A stretch of DNA of 64,000 nucleotides. It comes from Aureimonas endophytica. Lineage in GTDB: Bacteria; Pseudomonadota; Alphaproteobacteria; Rhizobiales; Rhizobiaceae. Shown piece after piece: positions 16,933-25,984 of the stretch (positions are counted from its first letter, which is position 1; each line of letters begins with the position of its first letter). Made by a program: the position numbers and the translations under genes. The notes beneath the pieces were generated by a model, which saw nothing but the letters and a program-made list of their open reading frames with translations, had not been told where the DNA came from and ran no database searches. Where the stretch lies: assembly GCF_014642635.1 (NCBI RefSeq), contig NZ_BMIQ01000005.1, positions 349,527-413,526 of the forward strand, written 5' to 3'.

Positions 16933-17856
16933 ATGGCCGAGTTGCCGGACCTCGAATGCTTCGTCGCGGTGGCCTCGGCCGGCGGCTTCCGCGAAGCGGC
17001 GCGGCTCCGGGGCACGAGCGCCTCGGCGCTCAGCGAGGCGATCCGCCGGCTGGAGACCCGGCTCGGCGTCCGGCTGTTCCACCGCACGACGCGCTCCGTC
17101 GCGCCGACGGAAGCGGGCCTTCGGCTGCTGGAGCGCCTGCGCCCGGCTCTGGCCGAGGTCGCCTCGGCGCTCGACGTCGTCAACGGCTTTCGCGACCGGC
17201 CGGCCGGCACTCTGCGGCTCAACGTCCCGGTCAGCGCGGCGCGGCTCGTTCTGCCGGCGCTCGTCCCGCCCTTTCTCGCCGCCTATCCCGACATCCATCT
17301 CGACATCGTCGTGGAGGACAGTTTCGTGGATGTGCTGGCGGAAGGCTGCGATGCCGGCATCCGCTACGGCGAGACGCTGGAACAGGACATGATCGCGGTG
17401 CCGATCGGCCCGCGCCGCCAGCGCTTCGCCGCCGCGGCGTCCCCGGCCTATCTCGCGCGGCGCGGGTGCCCGGACCATCCGCGCGACCTTCTCGGTCATG
17501 CCTGCCTGCGCGGCCGCTTCGCCAGCGGGACGATGCCGGTCTGGGAATTCGAGCGCGGCGCCGAAACGCTGCGGGTGGAGCCGACCGGCCCGCTGACGGT
17601 GCGCATCGGCGCCGGCACGGATCTCGCCGTCGACGCCGCCCTTGCCGGGGGCGGCATCGTCTATCTCTTCGAGGACTGGCTGCGGCCCTTCTTCGCGGAC
17701 GGCCGCCTCGTTCCGGTGCTGGAGGACTGGTGGCCGCCCTTCGAGGGGCCGTTCCTCTATTATCCAGGCCGCCGGCTGGTGCCGGCGCCGCTGCGCGCCT
17801 TCGTGGACTTCGTCCGGGCCGGACAGGCCGGACAGGCGGTGGCGCCGGAGGGCTGA
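16933..17856 (+). CDS. LysR-family transcriptional regulator
   Basis: 307 residues, the typical length. The winged helix-turn-helix is N-terminal ([19 protein letters not shown], then [20 protein letters not shown]), and the effector domain of periplasmic-binding-protein type is at about residues 90-295. It is divergent from the pyridoxal-reductase-like gene, the classical arrangement in which a LysR regulator controls its neighbour and itself from the shared 93-bp region. The closest relatives seem to be the many LysR repressors next to oxidoreductases. The inducer is unknown. Confidence 0.88.
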   Translation: MAELPDLECFVAVASAGGFREAARLRGTSASALSEAIRRLETRLGVRLFHRTTRSVAPTEAGLRLLERLRPALAEVASALDVVNGFRDRPAGTLRLNVPVSAARLVLPALVPPFLAAYPDIHLDIVVEDSFVDVLAEGCDAGIRYGETLEQDMIAVPIGPRRQRFAAAASPAYLARRGCPDHPRDLLGHACLRGRFASGTMPVWEFERGAETLRVEPTGPLTVRIGAGTDLAVDAALAGGGIVYLFEDWLRPFFADGRLVPVLEDWWPPFEGPFLYYPGRRLVPAPLRAFVDFVRAGQAGQAVAPEG

Positions 17857-17978
17857 TCGCGGCCCGCCGGCCGTCTCGTCGCGCTCCGCCGGTTCCCTCC
17901 GCCCCCAAGCCGGCTACATCTTCGCTTCGGGCGCCTGTCTCGGCCGAGACGCGCCAAGCGAGGAAGGGATCGATCACC

Positions 17979-20045
17979 ATGGCGGAACCGGCGGGCCAGA
18001 CCACCGAGGACCTCGTCGCGCTGTCGATGCTGCATCAGGCGCGGCAGTTCGCGGAGCGCTATGGCGGCCAGGGCCGGCTCTGGCAGCGGCCCTATGCCGA
18101 AACGCGGCCGCGCGTCGCCTCGGCGGTGGCGCCGGTCTGGTTCACCGCCTATCCGGCCTCGGTGATCACGCGGCCCGGCGAATCCGTCCTGAAGACGCTG
18201 GGCGACGCGCAGCTCTGGTCGGCCCTCTCCTCCATCGGCGTGCGCGGCATCCATACCGGGCCGACCAAGCGCTCCGGCGGGCTGAAGGACGGCACCTACA
18301 CGCCGACGATCGACGGCAATTTCGACCGGATCGGCTTCGACATCGATCCGGCCTTCGGCACGACGGAGGAATTCGTGGCGATCAGCCGCATGGCCGCCGC
18401 CCATAACGCGGTGGTCATCGACGACGTGATCCCCGCCCATACCGGCAAGGGGCCGGACTTCCGCCTCGCCGAGATGAACCATTCCAGCTATCCCGGCCTC
18501 TATCACATGGTGGAGATTCCCGAGGAGGAATGGGAGCATCTGCCCGCCGTGCCGGAAGGGCGCGACGCCGTGAACCTTCCGCCCGCCACCGTCGACTACC
18601 TGAAGGATCGCGGCCTCATCGTCGGCCAGCTCCAGCGCGTCATCTTCTTCGAGCCAGGCGTCAAGGAAACGGACTGGAGCGCCACCGGCCCCGTCGCCGG
18701 CATCGACGGCAAGGTCCGGCGCTGGGTCTATCTCCATTACTTCAAGGAAGGCCAGCCGAGCCTCAACTGGCTCGACCCGTCCTTCGCCGCCCAGCAGATG
18801 ATCGTCGGCGACGCGCTGCATTCGATCGACCAGATGGGCGCGCGCGGGCTTCGGCTCGACGCCAACGGCTTTCTCGGCGTCGAGCGGCGGATCGACGGGC
18901 CAGCCTGGTCGGAAAGCCATCCGCTTTCGGTGACCGGCAACGCCCTCCTCGCGGGCATGATCCGCAAGGCCGGCGGCTTCTCCTTCCAGGAGCTGAACCT
19001 CACGGTGGACGACATCGCGGCCATGTCGAAGGGCGGGGCGGACCTTTCCTACGACTTCATCACGCGGCCGGCCTATCACCACGCGCTTCTCACCGGCGAT
19101 ACCGAGTTCCTGCGCCTGATGCTGCGCACCGTCCACGACTTCGGCATCGATCCGGCCTCGCTGATCCACGCCCTCCAGAACCATGACGAGCTGACGACGG
19201 AACTCGTGCATTTCTGGACGCTGCATGCCGACGACATCTACACCTTCGGCGGCCAGACCTGGCAGGGCCGCACGCTGCGCATGCATCTGCGCGACGTGAT
19301 CCGCGAGCGCCTGTCGGGCACGAGCGCGCCCTACAACCTGCCCTTCGTCACCAACGGCATCGCCTGCACCACGGCGAGCGTGATCACGGCGGCGCTCGGC
19401 ATCGCCGATCTCGATGCGATCGACGAGACGGCGATCGATCTCATCCGCAAGATCCACCTCCTTCTCGTGATGTACAACGCCTTCCAGCCGGGCATCTTCG
19501 CGCTGTCCGGCTGGGACCTCGTCGGCGCCCTGCCGCTGGAGGCGGAGGCGGTGGCGCATCTGATGGGCGACGGCGACACGCGCTGGATCGAGCGCGGCGC
19601 CTACGATCTCACCGGCCAGAACCCGGCCGAGGCCCGCTCGGCGGAGGGCATGCCGAAGGCGCGCGCGCTCTACGGCCCGATCCCGGCGCAGCTGGAGCGC
19701 CCGGACTCCTTCGCCTCGCAGCTGAAGCGCCTGCTCGCGGTGCGCGAAGCCTATGGCATCGCCGCCAGCCGGCAGGTCGCGATCCCCGACGTCGCCGCGC
19801 GCGGCCTCCTCGTGATGGTGCACGAACTGCCGGACGGCCGGGGAACGCAGGTCACCGCCCTCAATTTCGGCGCCGAGCCGATCGAGGAGACGGTGATGCT
19901 TTCCGGCACGCGGCCCGGCCCGGTGGTAGACATGATCGCCGAGACGATCGAGGGCGACCTTCAGGAGGACGGCGCGCTGCGGATCACGCTCGATCCCTAC
20001 GAGGGCCTGTCGCTGCGCATCGTCGGGGCGCTGCCGACGCTCTGA
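17979..20045 (+). CDS. Glycoside hydrolase family 13, trehalose-synthase-like
   Basis: 688 residues from the ATG at 17979, preceded by AGCGAGGAAGG. The GH13 catalytic triad can be placed: nucleophile Asp294 in [10 protein letters not shown], acid/base Glu338 in SFQELNL and transition-state Asp403 in [23 protein letters not shown] supplies the first conserved region. The later part ([18 protein letters not shown] and a C-terminal beta-domain from about residue 600) resembles trehalose synthase/maltosyltransferase-like members. It probably interconverts maltose and trehalose or transfers glucosyl units in the cytoplasm. No malto-oligosaccharide genes lie nearby, so it stands alone. An unusual feature is the long N-terminal segment (about 100 residues) before the first conserved region. 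Confidence 0.82.
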   Translation: MAEPAGQTTEDLVALSMLHQARQFAERYGGQGRLWQRPYAETRPRVASAVAPVWFTAYPASVITRPGESVLKTLGDAQLWSALSSIGVRGIHTGPTKRSGGLKDGTYTPTIDGNFDRIGFDIDPAFGTTEEFVAISRMAAAHNAVVIDDVIPAHTGKGPDFRLAEMNHSSYPGLYHMVEIPEEEWEHLPAVPEGRDAVNLPPATVDYLKDRGLIVGQLQRVIFFEPGVKETDWSATGPVAGIDGKVRRWVYLHYFKEGQPSLNWLDPSFAAQQMIVGDALHSIDQMGARGLRLDANGFLGVERRIDGPAWSESHPLSVTGNALLAGMIRKAGGFSFQELNLTVDDIAAMSKGGADLSYDFITRPAYHHALLTGDTEFLRLMLRTVHDFGIDPASLIHALQNHDELTTELVHFWTLHADDIYTFGGQTWQGRTLRMHLRDVIRERLSGTSAPYNLPFVTNGIACTTASVITAALGIADLDAIDETAIDLIRKIHLLLVMYNAFQPGIFALSGWDLVGALPLEAEAVAHLMGDGDTRWIERGAYDLTGQNPAEARSAEGMPKARALYGPIPAQLERPDSFASQLKRLLAVREAYGIAASRQVAIPDVAARGLLVMVHELPDGRGTQVTALNFGAEPIEETVMLSGTRPGPVVDMIAETIEGDLQEDGALRITLDPYEGLSLRIVGALPTL

Positions 20046-20085
20046 CGCCAACGTGCCTTCCAGAAACCCGCCGACCCTGCCGCCT

Positions 20086-20224
20086 CGTCATCCCGGCCTT
20101 GAGCCGGGATCCATGCCAAGCCGGTCATGGCGGGCCGAGGCGGACACGGAAGGCAGGATGACCTTTACTGTCATTGCGGCAATTCTGCCGAGGCATGGAT
20201 CCCGGCTCGGGGCCGGGATGACGA
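20086..20224. repeat. REP-type palindrome doublet, locus 1
   Basis: Two copies of one element face each other. Copy A is at 20086-20117 (CGTCATCCCGGCC, then a short palindrome turn, then GGGATCCATGCC). Its inverted copy B is at 20192-20224 (GGCATGGATCCCGG through to GGGATGACGA). Each copy is itself an imperfect palindrome. The same arrangement recurs at 35207-35345 and 62441-62575. It fills the gap after the GH13 gene. Confidence 0.85.
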
Positions 20225-20285
20225 AGCGGCAAGGTAAGCGGGATTGCGCAGAGCGACGCCGGTCTCACGCCTCGCCAACTTGGGG

Positions 20286-20621
20286 TCAGGCGGTCTCGGC
20301 CGCCTCCGGCTCGGCGGCGAGCACCGCCGCGAGGAGGCCGGGAAAGCGCGCGTCGAGTTCCGCGCGGCGCAACTCGTTCATATGGGCCGGGCCGTCGGTG
20401 CGGGTGCGCACCAGGCCCGCCTCGCGCAGCACGCGGAAATGATGGGACATGCTGGATTTCGGCCGGCCGCCGTCGAGCGCCGAGCAGGTCGCCTCCCCGT
20501 GCCGCGCCAATTGCCGGACGACGCCGAGGCGCACGGGGTCGCTCAGCGCATAGAGCACCTGGCCGAGGGCGACCTCTTCGAGCGGGGGATGACGGAGCGT
20601 GCGCACCGCCCGTCCTAGCAC
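20286..20621 (-). CDS. ArsR-family helix-turn-helix regulator
   Basis: 111 residues starting at GTG (20621); a second GTG at 20606 is an alternative. It has the winged-helix of the ArsR/SmtB family: VLYALSDPVRLGVVRQLARH, then SSMSHHFRVLREAGLV as recognition helix. The usual metal-binding ELCVCDL motif is absent (the region reads ATCSALDG, with one Cys), so it may sense an electrophile or redox state instead of a metal. It is divergent from an old-yellow-enzyme gene with a clear inverted repeat between them (20642-20659), the expected layout of a repressor and its target. Confidence 0.87.
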   Translation of the reverse strand: MLGRAVRTLRHPPLEEVALGQVLYALSDPVRLGVVRQLARHGEATCSALDGGRPKSSMSHHFRVLREAGLVRTRTDGPAHMNELRRAELDARFPGLLAAVLAAEPEAAETA

Positions 20622-20641
20622 GGGCTTGCTCCCGCCTCAAT

Positions 20642-20659
20642 GTTCGAATATTGTCGAAC
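20642..20659. promoter_or_regulatory. Putative ArsR operator
   Basis: A perfect inverted repeat GTTCGA-ATATTG-TCGAAC lies between the divergent ArsR and old-yellow-enzyme genes. A further TCGAA element follows at once (20662-20666). The size and position fit a dimeric ArsR repressor site. Confidence 0.6.
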
Positions 20660-20708
20660 TATCGAATGAACGCCCGGCCACCTCGTCCGGGCCAAGCCAG
20701 GACCTGCC

Positions 20709-21800
20709 ATGCCCTCCCTCTTCACTCCCTATCGCCTGAAGGACGTGACGCTGCGCAATCGCATCGCCGTCTCGCCGATGTGCCAATATTCGGCGGAAGA
20801 CGGCGTCATCAACGACTGGCATCATGTCCATCTGGCGGGTCTCGCCAGGGGCGGCGCCGGCCTCGTCATCGCCGAGGCGACCGCCGTCGCGCCCGAAGGG
20901 CGGATCACGCCCGGCTGCGCCGGGCTGTGGAGCGACGCGCAGGCCGAGGCCTGGGCGCCGACCGTCGCGGCGATCAAGGCGGCCGGCGCCGTGCCGGGCA
21001 TCCAGATCGCCCATGCCGGCCGCAAGGCGAGCGCCAACCGGCCCTGGGAGGGCGACGACCATATCGCGGCGGACGATCCGCGCGGCTGGCAGACGATCGC
21101 GCCCTCCGCCGTGCCCTTCGGCGCGAATCTGCCGAAGGTGCCGCGCGCCATGGATCTCGCCGAGATCGAGCGGGTGAAGGGCGATTTCGTCGCCGCCGCG
21201 CGCCGGGCGCGCGCCGCCGGCTTCGAATGGCTGGAGCTGCATTTCGCCCATGGCTATCTCGCTCAGAGCTTCTTCTCGACCTGGTCGAACCGGCGCGAGG
21301 ACGCCTATGGCGGCGATTTCGACGGGCGCGCCCGCTTCCCTCTCGAGACGCTCGCCGCCGTCCGCGCCGTCTGGCCGGAGAGCCTGCCCTTGACGGCGCG
21401 CTTCGGCGTCACCGAATTCGACGGCTCGGACGATCTGGAGGAGGGCATCGAGATGGTCCGCCGCTTCAAGGCGGCCGGGCTCGACTTCATCGATGTCAGC
21501 ATCGGCTTCTCGACGCCGAGCGCCAAGGTGCCCTGGGGCCCGGCCTTCATGGGGCCGATCGCCGAGCGGGTGCGCCGCGAGACCGGCCTGCCGGGAACGA
21601 CGAGCTGGTTCGTCAGCCGCCCGGCCGAGGCCGATGCGCTCGTCACCGACGAGAAGGTCGATCTCGTCTCGCTCGGCCGCCCGCTGCTCGCCGATCCGCA
21701 CTGGCCCTATCGGGCGGCGATCGAACTCGGCGCCGACAAGGCCGCCTGGACGCTGCCCGCGCCCTATGCCCATTGGCTGGAGCGGTATCGCACCGCCTGA
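20709..21800 (+). CDS. NADH:flavin oxidoreductase, old yellow enzyme (YqjM/NamA-like)
   Basis: 363 residues of the FMN-binding TIM-barrel OYE family, YqjM subgroup. The redox-tuning Cys25 lies in SPMCQYSAEDG, the substrate-binding region is IQIAHAGRKAS, and HFAHGYLAQSFFS and SLGRPLLADP are family-typical. The enzyme reduces activated C=C bonds (enals, enones, nitro compounds) with NAD(P)H in the cytoplasm and is commonly part of electrophile detoxification. The divergent ArsR-type repressor probably induces it in response to such compounds. The gene ends 20 nt before the convergent radical SAM gene. Confidence 0.92.
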   Translation: MPSLFTPYRLKDVTLRNRIAVSPMCQYSAEDGVINDWHHVHLAGLARGGAGLVIAEATAVAPEGRITPGCAGLWSDAQAEAWAPTVAAIKAAGAVPGIQIAHAGRKASANRPWEGDDHIAADDPRGWQTIAPSAVPFGANLPKVPRAMDLAEIERVKGDFVAAARRARAAGFEWLELHFAHGYLAQSFFSTWSNRREDAYGGDFDGRARFPLETLAAVRAVWPESLPLTARFGVTEFDGSDDLEEGIEMVRRFKAAGLDFIDVSIGFSTPSAKVPWGPAFMGPIAERVRRETGLPGTTSWFVSRPAEADALVTDEKVDLVSLGRPLLADPHWPYRAAIELGADKAAWTLPAPYAHWLERYRTA

Positions 21801-21820
21801 CGCGGCGCCGTCACCGCCTC

Positions 21821-22906
21821 TCAGGTCCAGTAGAGGATGCGCGCGCCGGGCAGCGTCTCGGCGAGCGCCTGCGTGAAGAAGCCGCGCAGCTCCGCCATCG
21901 TCGCCGCGTCGTAGACATGCTTCACCGCGCCGAACTTCGTGCGCTTCTCGCGCCGGAGGCGATCGCTCATGTCGAGATCAGAACCCGGATACCAGCTTTC
22001 CAGAACGGCCTTCGAGCCCGGCGAGAAGCGGTGGGTGATGAGCTCGACCGTCGGATCGCAGTCCGGCACCCCGGCGAGCGCGGCGCCGGCCGCCGCGATG
22101 AGCTGCCCATAGGCCTCCCGCCAGCCGGGCGCCGCGATGATCGGGGCGATGGTGAGGCCGATGCGATAGCCGGCCTCCGCCATGCGCCGCATCGCCTGGA
22201 GCCGGTCGCCGACGGGGCTCGTGCCGCCCTCGAACCGCGCGAAGGCGGGCGGGTTCAGCGAGACGCGCATGCGGGTGCGGCGGTTGTGGGCGAGACCGAG
22301 CAGCGGCTCGACCTCCGAAAACTTGGTGGTGAAGCGCAGCTGCGCCTCCCCCTCCAGGGCGCCGAAACGGCGGATCAGGGCCGAGAGCGAGCCCGTTAGA
22401 TGCTCGATGCCGAGCGGATCGGTATAGCAGGAGGCCTCGAAGGTCGTGCCCTCCCCGGCCCGCGCGGCATCGCGCGAGGTAACGGTGCCGCGCCCGAGAT
22501 GGGAGGGCACCGCCGCCATGATCGCGTCGAGATTGGCATAGGCCCGCGTGATCGGCGGCCCCTTCAGCGAGCCGGCCAGATAGCAGTAGCTGCAATGCGC
22601 CGGGCAGCCTTCCGCGAGGTCGATCCGCCAGTCGGCGCTCGGCGCGATCGGCTGGAACTTCAGCTTGGAGGGCGGCGCGACGGTGATCGCCAGCGTGGAT
22701 TTGGCCGCCGCATAGGCGCGGCGCGGATCCTCCGGCAGGGCGAGGCCGAGCCGGTCGGAGCCGAGGCGCTCGACGGCGAGGCCGAGCGCCTCGGCTCTGG
22801 CGACCATGGCGCGGCCATGCCCCGTCGCGAGCGCCGTCGGCGTGACGAGGACGCGCTTCGGCCGCCAGAGGCGGCTCCGGCGGATCACGTTGGAATCGTG
22901 CAACAT
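21821..22906 (-). CDS. Radical SAM protein, spore photoproduct lyase family
   Basis: 361 residues from the ATG at 22906. The radical-SAM cluster motif is C-x3-C-x2-C, at Cys101, Cys105 and Cys108 (CPAHCSYC), followed by YLAGSLKGPP. The N-terminal region (WRPKRVLVTPTALATGHG) and the later ELITHRFSPGSKAVLESWYPG and KRTKFGAVKHVY are typical of the SPL family. In Bacillus SPL repairs the UV-induced spore photoproduct in DNA using a 5'-deoxyadenosyl radical. Here the host is not a spore former, so the substrate may be a different thymine lesion or something else; this remains open. It is a single-gene unit, convergent with the OYE gene. Confidence 0.85.
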   Translation of the reverse strand: MLHDSNVIRRSRLWRPKRVLVTPTALATGHGRAMVARAEALGLAVERLGSDRLGLALPEDPRRAYAAAKSTLAITVAPPSKLKFQPIAPSADWRIDLAEGCPAHCSYCYLAGSLKGPPITRAYANLDAIMAAVPSHLGRGTVTSRDAARAGEGTTFEASCYTDPLGIEHLTGSLSALIRRFGALEGEAQLRFTTKFSEVEPLLGLAHNRRTRMRVSLNPPAFARFEGGTSPVGDRLQAMRRMAEAGYRIGLTIAPIIAAPGWREAYGQLIAAAGAALAGVPDCDPTVELITHRFSPGSKAVLESWYPGSDLDMSDRLRREKRTKFGAVKHVYDAATMAELRGFFTQALAETLPGARILYWT

Positions 22907-22980
22907 GGAGCCAAGATGGGAAGGCGCGCGTGCGGCGCCGCTGCGACAGATCGCATCGCTCCGTCCGTGCTGACGTCGCC

Positions 22981-23649
22981 TCAGCGCCCGGCGTCGGAGG
23001 CCTGTTCCTCGTGGACGCCGCACAGCGTCGCGTCGCGCCGCACGTTGTAGCGCGGGGCCCAGCTGACGCGGGCCGAGCAGCTATAGCGAAAGCGCGTGGC
23101 GCCCGTCGCGTCCTTGGCACTGGTCTCGGCGGCGCCCAGCCGGTCGATGCGATAGGGTTCCGCGATCCGGCGGGCGGCGAGGAAGTCGCTCGTCATCTTG
23201 TTGCACCACCATTCCTCGTCGCCGCGATGGTCCAGATCGCCCGAGGCCTCGGTCACATCCTCCGAGAGACGCCAGCCGATCTGGCCGAAGGCCTCGTTCT
23301 CGCAGCTGTTCTCGACGATCTTCCGGCGCTGCGAGATGACGCTCGCCAGCTCGAACTTGCAGCTCAGCGCCGAGGGCATGTAGTCCGGCAGCTTGTCGAA
23401 GGGGATGCCGCTATAGAGCTGGCGCACGAAGCTCTCGCTCACCGCCTCCCCGCCATTCACCATCGCCGCCAGGACGCCGACCCTGGCTTCCACCGCCTCC
23501 TTGATCCGCGTGCGGGTGAGAAGGCCGGACGTGATGTCCTCGCAGACGCTGCGCGAGAAGCCCGCCACCACGGGATAGTCGTCGGCCCGGCTGGCGGGCG
23601 CGAGGAGGAGCGCCGCCACCATGGCGACGGGGAGCGAGAGTTTCGGCAC
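22981..23649 (-). CDS. Hypothetical secreted protein with six cysteines
   Basis: 222 residues with a clear Sec signal peptide (MPKLSLPVAMVAALLLAPAS, cleavage after about residue 22 at SRADD). The mature part holds six Cys residues (in SVCED, LSCKF, NSCENE, WWCNK, YSCSA, TLCGV), which could form three disulfides in the periplasm. I do not recognise a domain. It lies between the radical SAM gene and the histidinol-dehydrogenase paralogue, with no obvious link to either. A gap of 261 bp downstream of hisD-like gene separates them; it contains GC-rich hairpins but no gene I can support. Confidence 0.72.
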   Translation of the reverse strand: MPKLSLPVAMVAALLLAPASRADDYPVVAGFSRSVCEDITSGLLTRTRIKEAVEARVGVLAAMVNGGEAVSESFVRQLYSGIPFDKLPDYMPSALSCKFELASVISQRRKIVENSCENEAFGQIGWRLSEDVTEASGDLDHRGDEEWWCNKMTSDFLAARRIAEPYRIDRLGAAETSAKDATGATRFRYSCSARVSWAPRYNVRRDATLCGVHEEQASDAGR

Positions 23650-23910
23650 GGCCAGGTCCCACCTTCAGGCAGAAGCATCCCATAAGGTCAGGTCACGCGA
23701 CCTCGTCAGCGGATGCCGCACTATGAACTATCGCGCATGGCCGATTTGTGAACAATTCGAATGATACGCCTGGACCTCATCGCCCGCCTTCCCCAGGGCG
23801 AGCAGGCTTCTTTCTTGCCCCGGCGGGACGATCCGGCGCTCGGCGGCGGGCCGTCCCCGCCGCTGTCCGACGCCGGCAGGGGGCGAGCCCCGGCCGGCGC
23901 GCGGCGCGGC

Positions 23911-25203
23911 TCAGGCGAAGAGTTCTGGCTTTTCGAGGCGCAGCACGGCGGCGCGGCGATGGCCCTCCAGGCCCTCGCTGGCGCTCTGGCGCACCGCCGG
24001 GGGCGCGACGGCCGAAACGCCCTCGTCCTCCAGCCACTGATGGGTGGCGATCTTCACATAGGAGCCGACCCAGAGCCCGCCGGTATAGCGCCCGGCGCCC
24101 ATCGTCGGCAGGGTGTGATTGGTGCCGCAGCACTTGTCGGAATAGACGACGCTCGCCTTCGTGCCGATGAACAGCGAGCCGTAGCCGGTGAGCCTGGCGG
24201 CGAGCGCCTTGGCGTCGCGCGTGTGGACCTGGAGATGCTCGGCGGCGATCCAGTCGGAATAGGCGATCATGTCCGCCTCGCTCGCGCAGACCGTCACCTC
24301 GCCCTGCCGCTCCCAGGCGACGCGCGCCACATTGGCGGTGGCGAGCGTCTCCAGCTGGCGCTCGACCTCGGCGATCACCGCCTCGGCGAGCGGGCGGTGC
24401 GTGGTGATCAGCCCGACGCGGGTATGGATGTCGTGCTCGGCCTGGGCGAGGAGGTCGGTCGCGATGACCTCCGCGTTGCCGGTCTCGTCGGCGAGCGTGT
24501 AGATCTCGCTCGGCCCCGCCAGCTGGTCGATGCCGACCGGGCCGAAGACCTGGCGCTTCGCCTCGTTCACATAGGCATTGCCCGGCCCGAAGATCTTGTG
24601 GACGGCGGGAATCGTCTCGGTGCCGTAGGCCATGGCGCCGATCGCCTGCGCGCCGCCGACGCGGAAGATGCGGTCGGCGCCGGAGAGATGGCAGCCGGCG
24701 ATCATCGCCGGGGCCGCCGTCGGCGGCAGGCAGGCGATCACCTCGGCGCAGCCCGCGACCTTGGCCGGCACGATCGTCATGATCGGCGCCGAGAGCAGCG
24801 GATAGCGCCCGCCCGGCACATAGGCGCCGACCCTCTGCACCGGGATGACGCGATGGCCGAGATGGAGGCCCGGCCGGAGCTCGATCTCCAAGGGCAGGAT
24901 GGTCTTGAACTGCGCCTCGGCGAAGGCGCGGACATTGGCGATGGCGAATTCGGTATCGGCGCGGGTCTGCGGGTCGAGCTCGGCGACGGCCCGCTCCCGC
25001 TCCTCCGGCGTCACTTCCAGGATCTCGGGCTCGATCTTGTCGAAGGCCTTGGAATAGCGCCGCACCGCCGCGTCGCCCTCGTGGCGGATCGCGGCCAGCA
25101 CCTCGGCCACGGTGCCGGAGACGCTCGTTTCCGTCGCCTTGTCCGCGACGGGGGCCTTCACGAAGGTGAGTCGCGCGCGCAGCGCCTCGATCTCGGGTGT
25201 CAT
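23911..25203 (-). CDS. Histidinol dehydrogenase family protein (HisD paralogue)
   Basis: 430 residues. By spacing, all residues known to matter in E. coli HisD are present: zinc ligands Gln254 and His257 (AQAEHD), Asp356 (YSDKCCG) and His415 (EGHRR), and the catalytic Glu322-His323 pair (AAEHLQ). It is therefore probably an active zinc- and NAD-dependent alcohol-to-acid dehydrogenase. The context is not histidine synthesis: it is divergent from an XRE-cupin regulator and a PotDABC-like importer. HisD paralogues such as HpsN oxidise sulfopropanediol, and others act on amino alcohols. I favour a catabolic alcohol or amino-alcohol dehydrogenase, with the substrate open. Confidence 0.88.
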   Translation of the reverse strand: MTPEIEALRARLTFVKAPVADKATETSVSGTVAEVLAAIRHEGDAAVRRYSKAFDKIEPEILEVTPEERERAVAELDPQTRADTEFAIANVRAFAEAQFKTILPLEIELRPGLHLGHRVIPVQRVGAYVPGGRYPLLSAPIMTIVPAKVAGCAEVIACLPPTAAPAMIAGCHLSGADRIFRVGGAQAIGAMAYGTETIPAVHKIFGPGNAYVNEAKRQVFGPVGIDQLAGPSEIYTLADETGNAEVIATDLLAQAEHDIHTRVGLITTHRPLAEAVIAEVERQLETLATANVARVAWERQGEVTVCASEADMIAYSDWIAAEHLQVHTRDAKALAARLTGYGSLFIGTKASVVYSDKCCGTNHTLPTMGAGRYTGGLWVGSYVKIATHQWLEDEGVSAVAPPAVRQSASEGLEGHRRAAVLRLEKPELFA

Positions 25204-25332
25204 GTCGTCGCCTTTGCCGGAGTTTGAGGCAGAACGCTCGCAGAGGACGCAGCGCCCGACAATGGCGCCTGACGCCCGCGTTCATTATTCTCGCCAGGCC
25301 GATCGGATCTTGTCCAAGCGAAGGAAATGCCC

Positions 25333-25881
25333 ATGCCCGCCATCGGAGCCGCCATCCGCGAGCTGCGCCGCCGCCGCCAGCTCAGCACGCGCGAGCTCGC
25401 CATCCGCTCCGGCATCGCCCATTCCACCATCTCGCTCCTGGAGCGCGACCGCATGAGCCCGTCGATCGACACGCTCAGCGCCATTCTCGAAGCCATGGGC
25501 TCGACGCTCACCGGCTTCTTCTCGGAGGTCGGCGACCGCATTCCGCATTCGCCCTTTTACCGGGCGGAGGAGCTGACGGAGATCGGCCGGGCGGACGGCA
25601 TCTCCTATCGGATGATCGGCATCAACCATCCCAACCGCCAGCTCCTGATGCTGCGCGAGACCTATCGGCCGGGCGCCGACACGGGCGAGGCCTTCTCGCA
25701 CAAGGCGCAGGAGGCGGGCATCGTGACGAAGGGCGCGGTGGAGGTGAGCGTCGGCACCGAGACGCGGCTTCTGGCCGAGGGAGACGCATACTATTTCAGC
25801 AGCGAGATGCCGCATCGCTTCCGCAATATCGGGCGGGACACGGCCGAACTCGTCAGCGCCATCACCCCGCCCACCTATTGA
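25333..25881 (+). CDS. XRE-family transcriptional regulator with cupin domain
   Basis: 182 residues from the ATG at 25333, preferred over the in-frame ATG at 25327 because GAAGGA then sits at normal spacing. The helix-turn-helix is N-terminal (LRRRRQLSTRELAIRSGIAH, then STISLLERDRMSPSIDTLSA), and a cupin barrel is C-terminal (YRPGADTGEAFSHKAQEAG, then AEGDAYYFSSEMPHRFRN). It belongs to the PuuR-like class that controls amine or amino-acid catabolism. It lies between the divergent HisD paralogue and the downstream importer operon and probably regulates both. Confidence 0.9.
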   Translation: MPAIGAAIRELRRRRQLSTRELAIRSGIAHSTISLLERDRMSPSIDTLSAILEAMGSTLTGFFSEVGDRIPHSPFYRAEELTEIGRADGISYRMIGINHPNRQLLMLRETYRPGADTGEAFSHKAQEAGIVTKGAVEVSVGTETRLLAEGDAYYFSSEMPHRFRNIGRDTAELVSAITPPTY

Positions 25882-25984
25882 CAGGGGGATAGGCCGGTAA
25901 TTTTACTGAACACACGCGCCAAGCCATTTGTATGGCTGCATATTCATGCTTCAGTTTCGAACCGTTCAATTGGGGAGAAGCGCC

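Noticed and set aside
23911-25203. Histidine biosynthesis operon
   Set aside because: No other his genes are nearby, and the setting is a solute importer with an XRE-cupin regulator, although the HisD active site is intact.
25931-25942. Inverted repeat TATG-GCTG-CATA before the PotD-like gene as an operator
   Set aside because: The arms are only 4 bp and no second copy is seen at the divergent HisD-paralogue promoter, so chance is likely.
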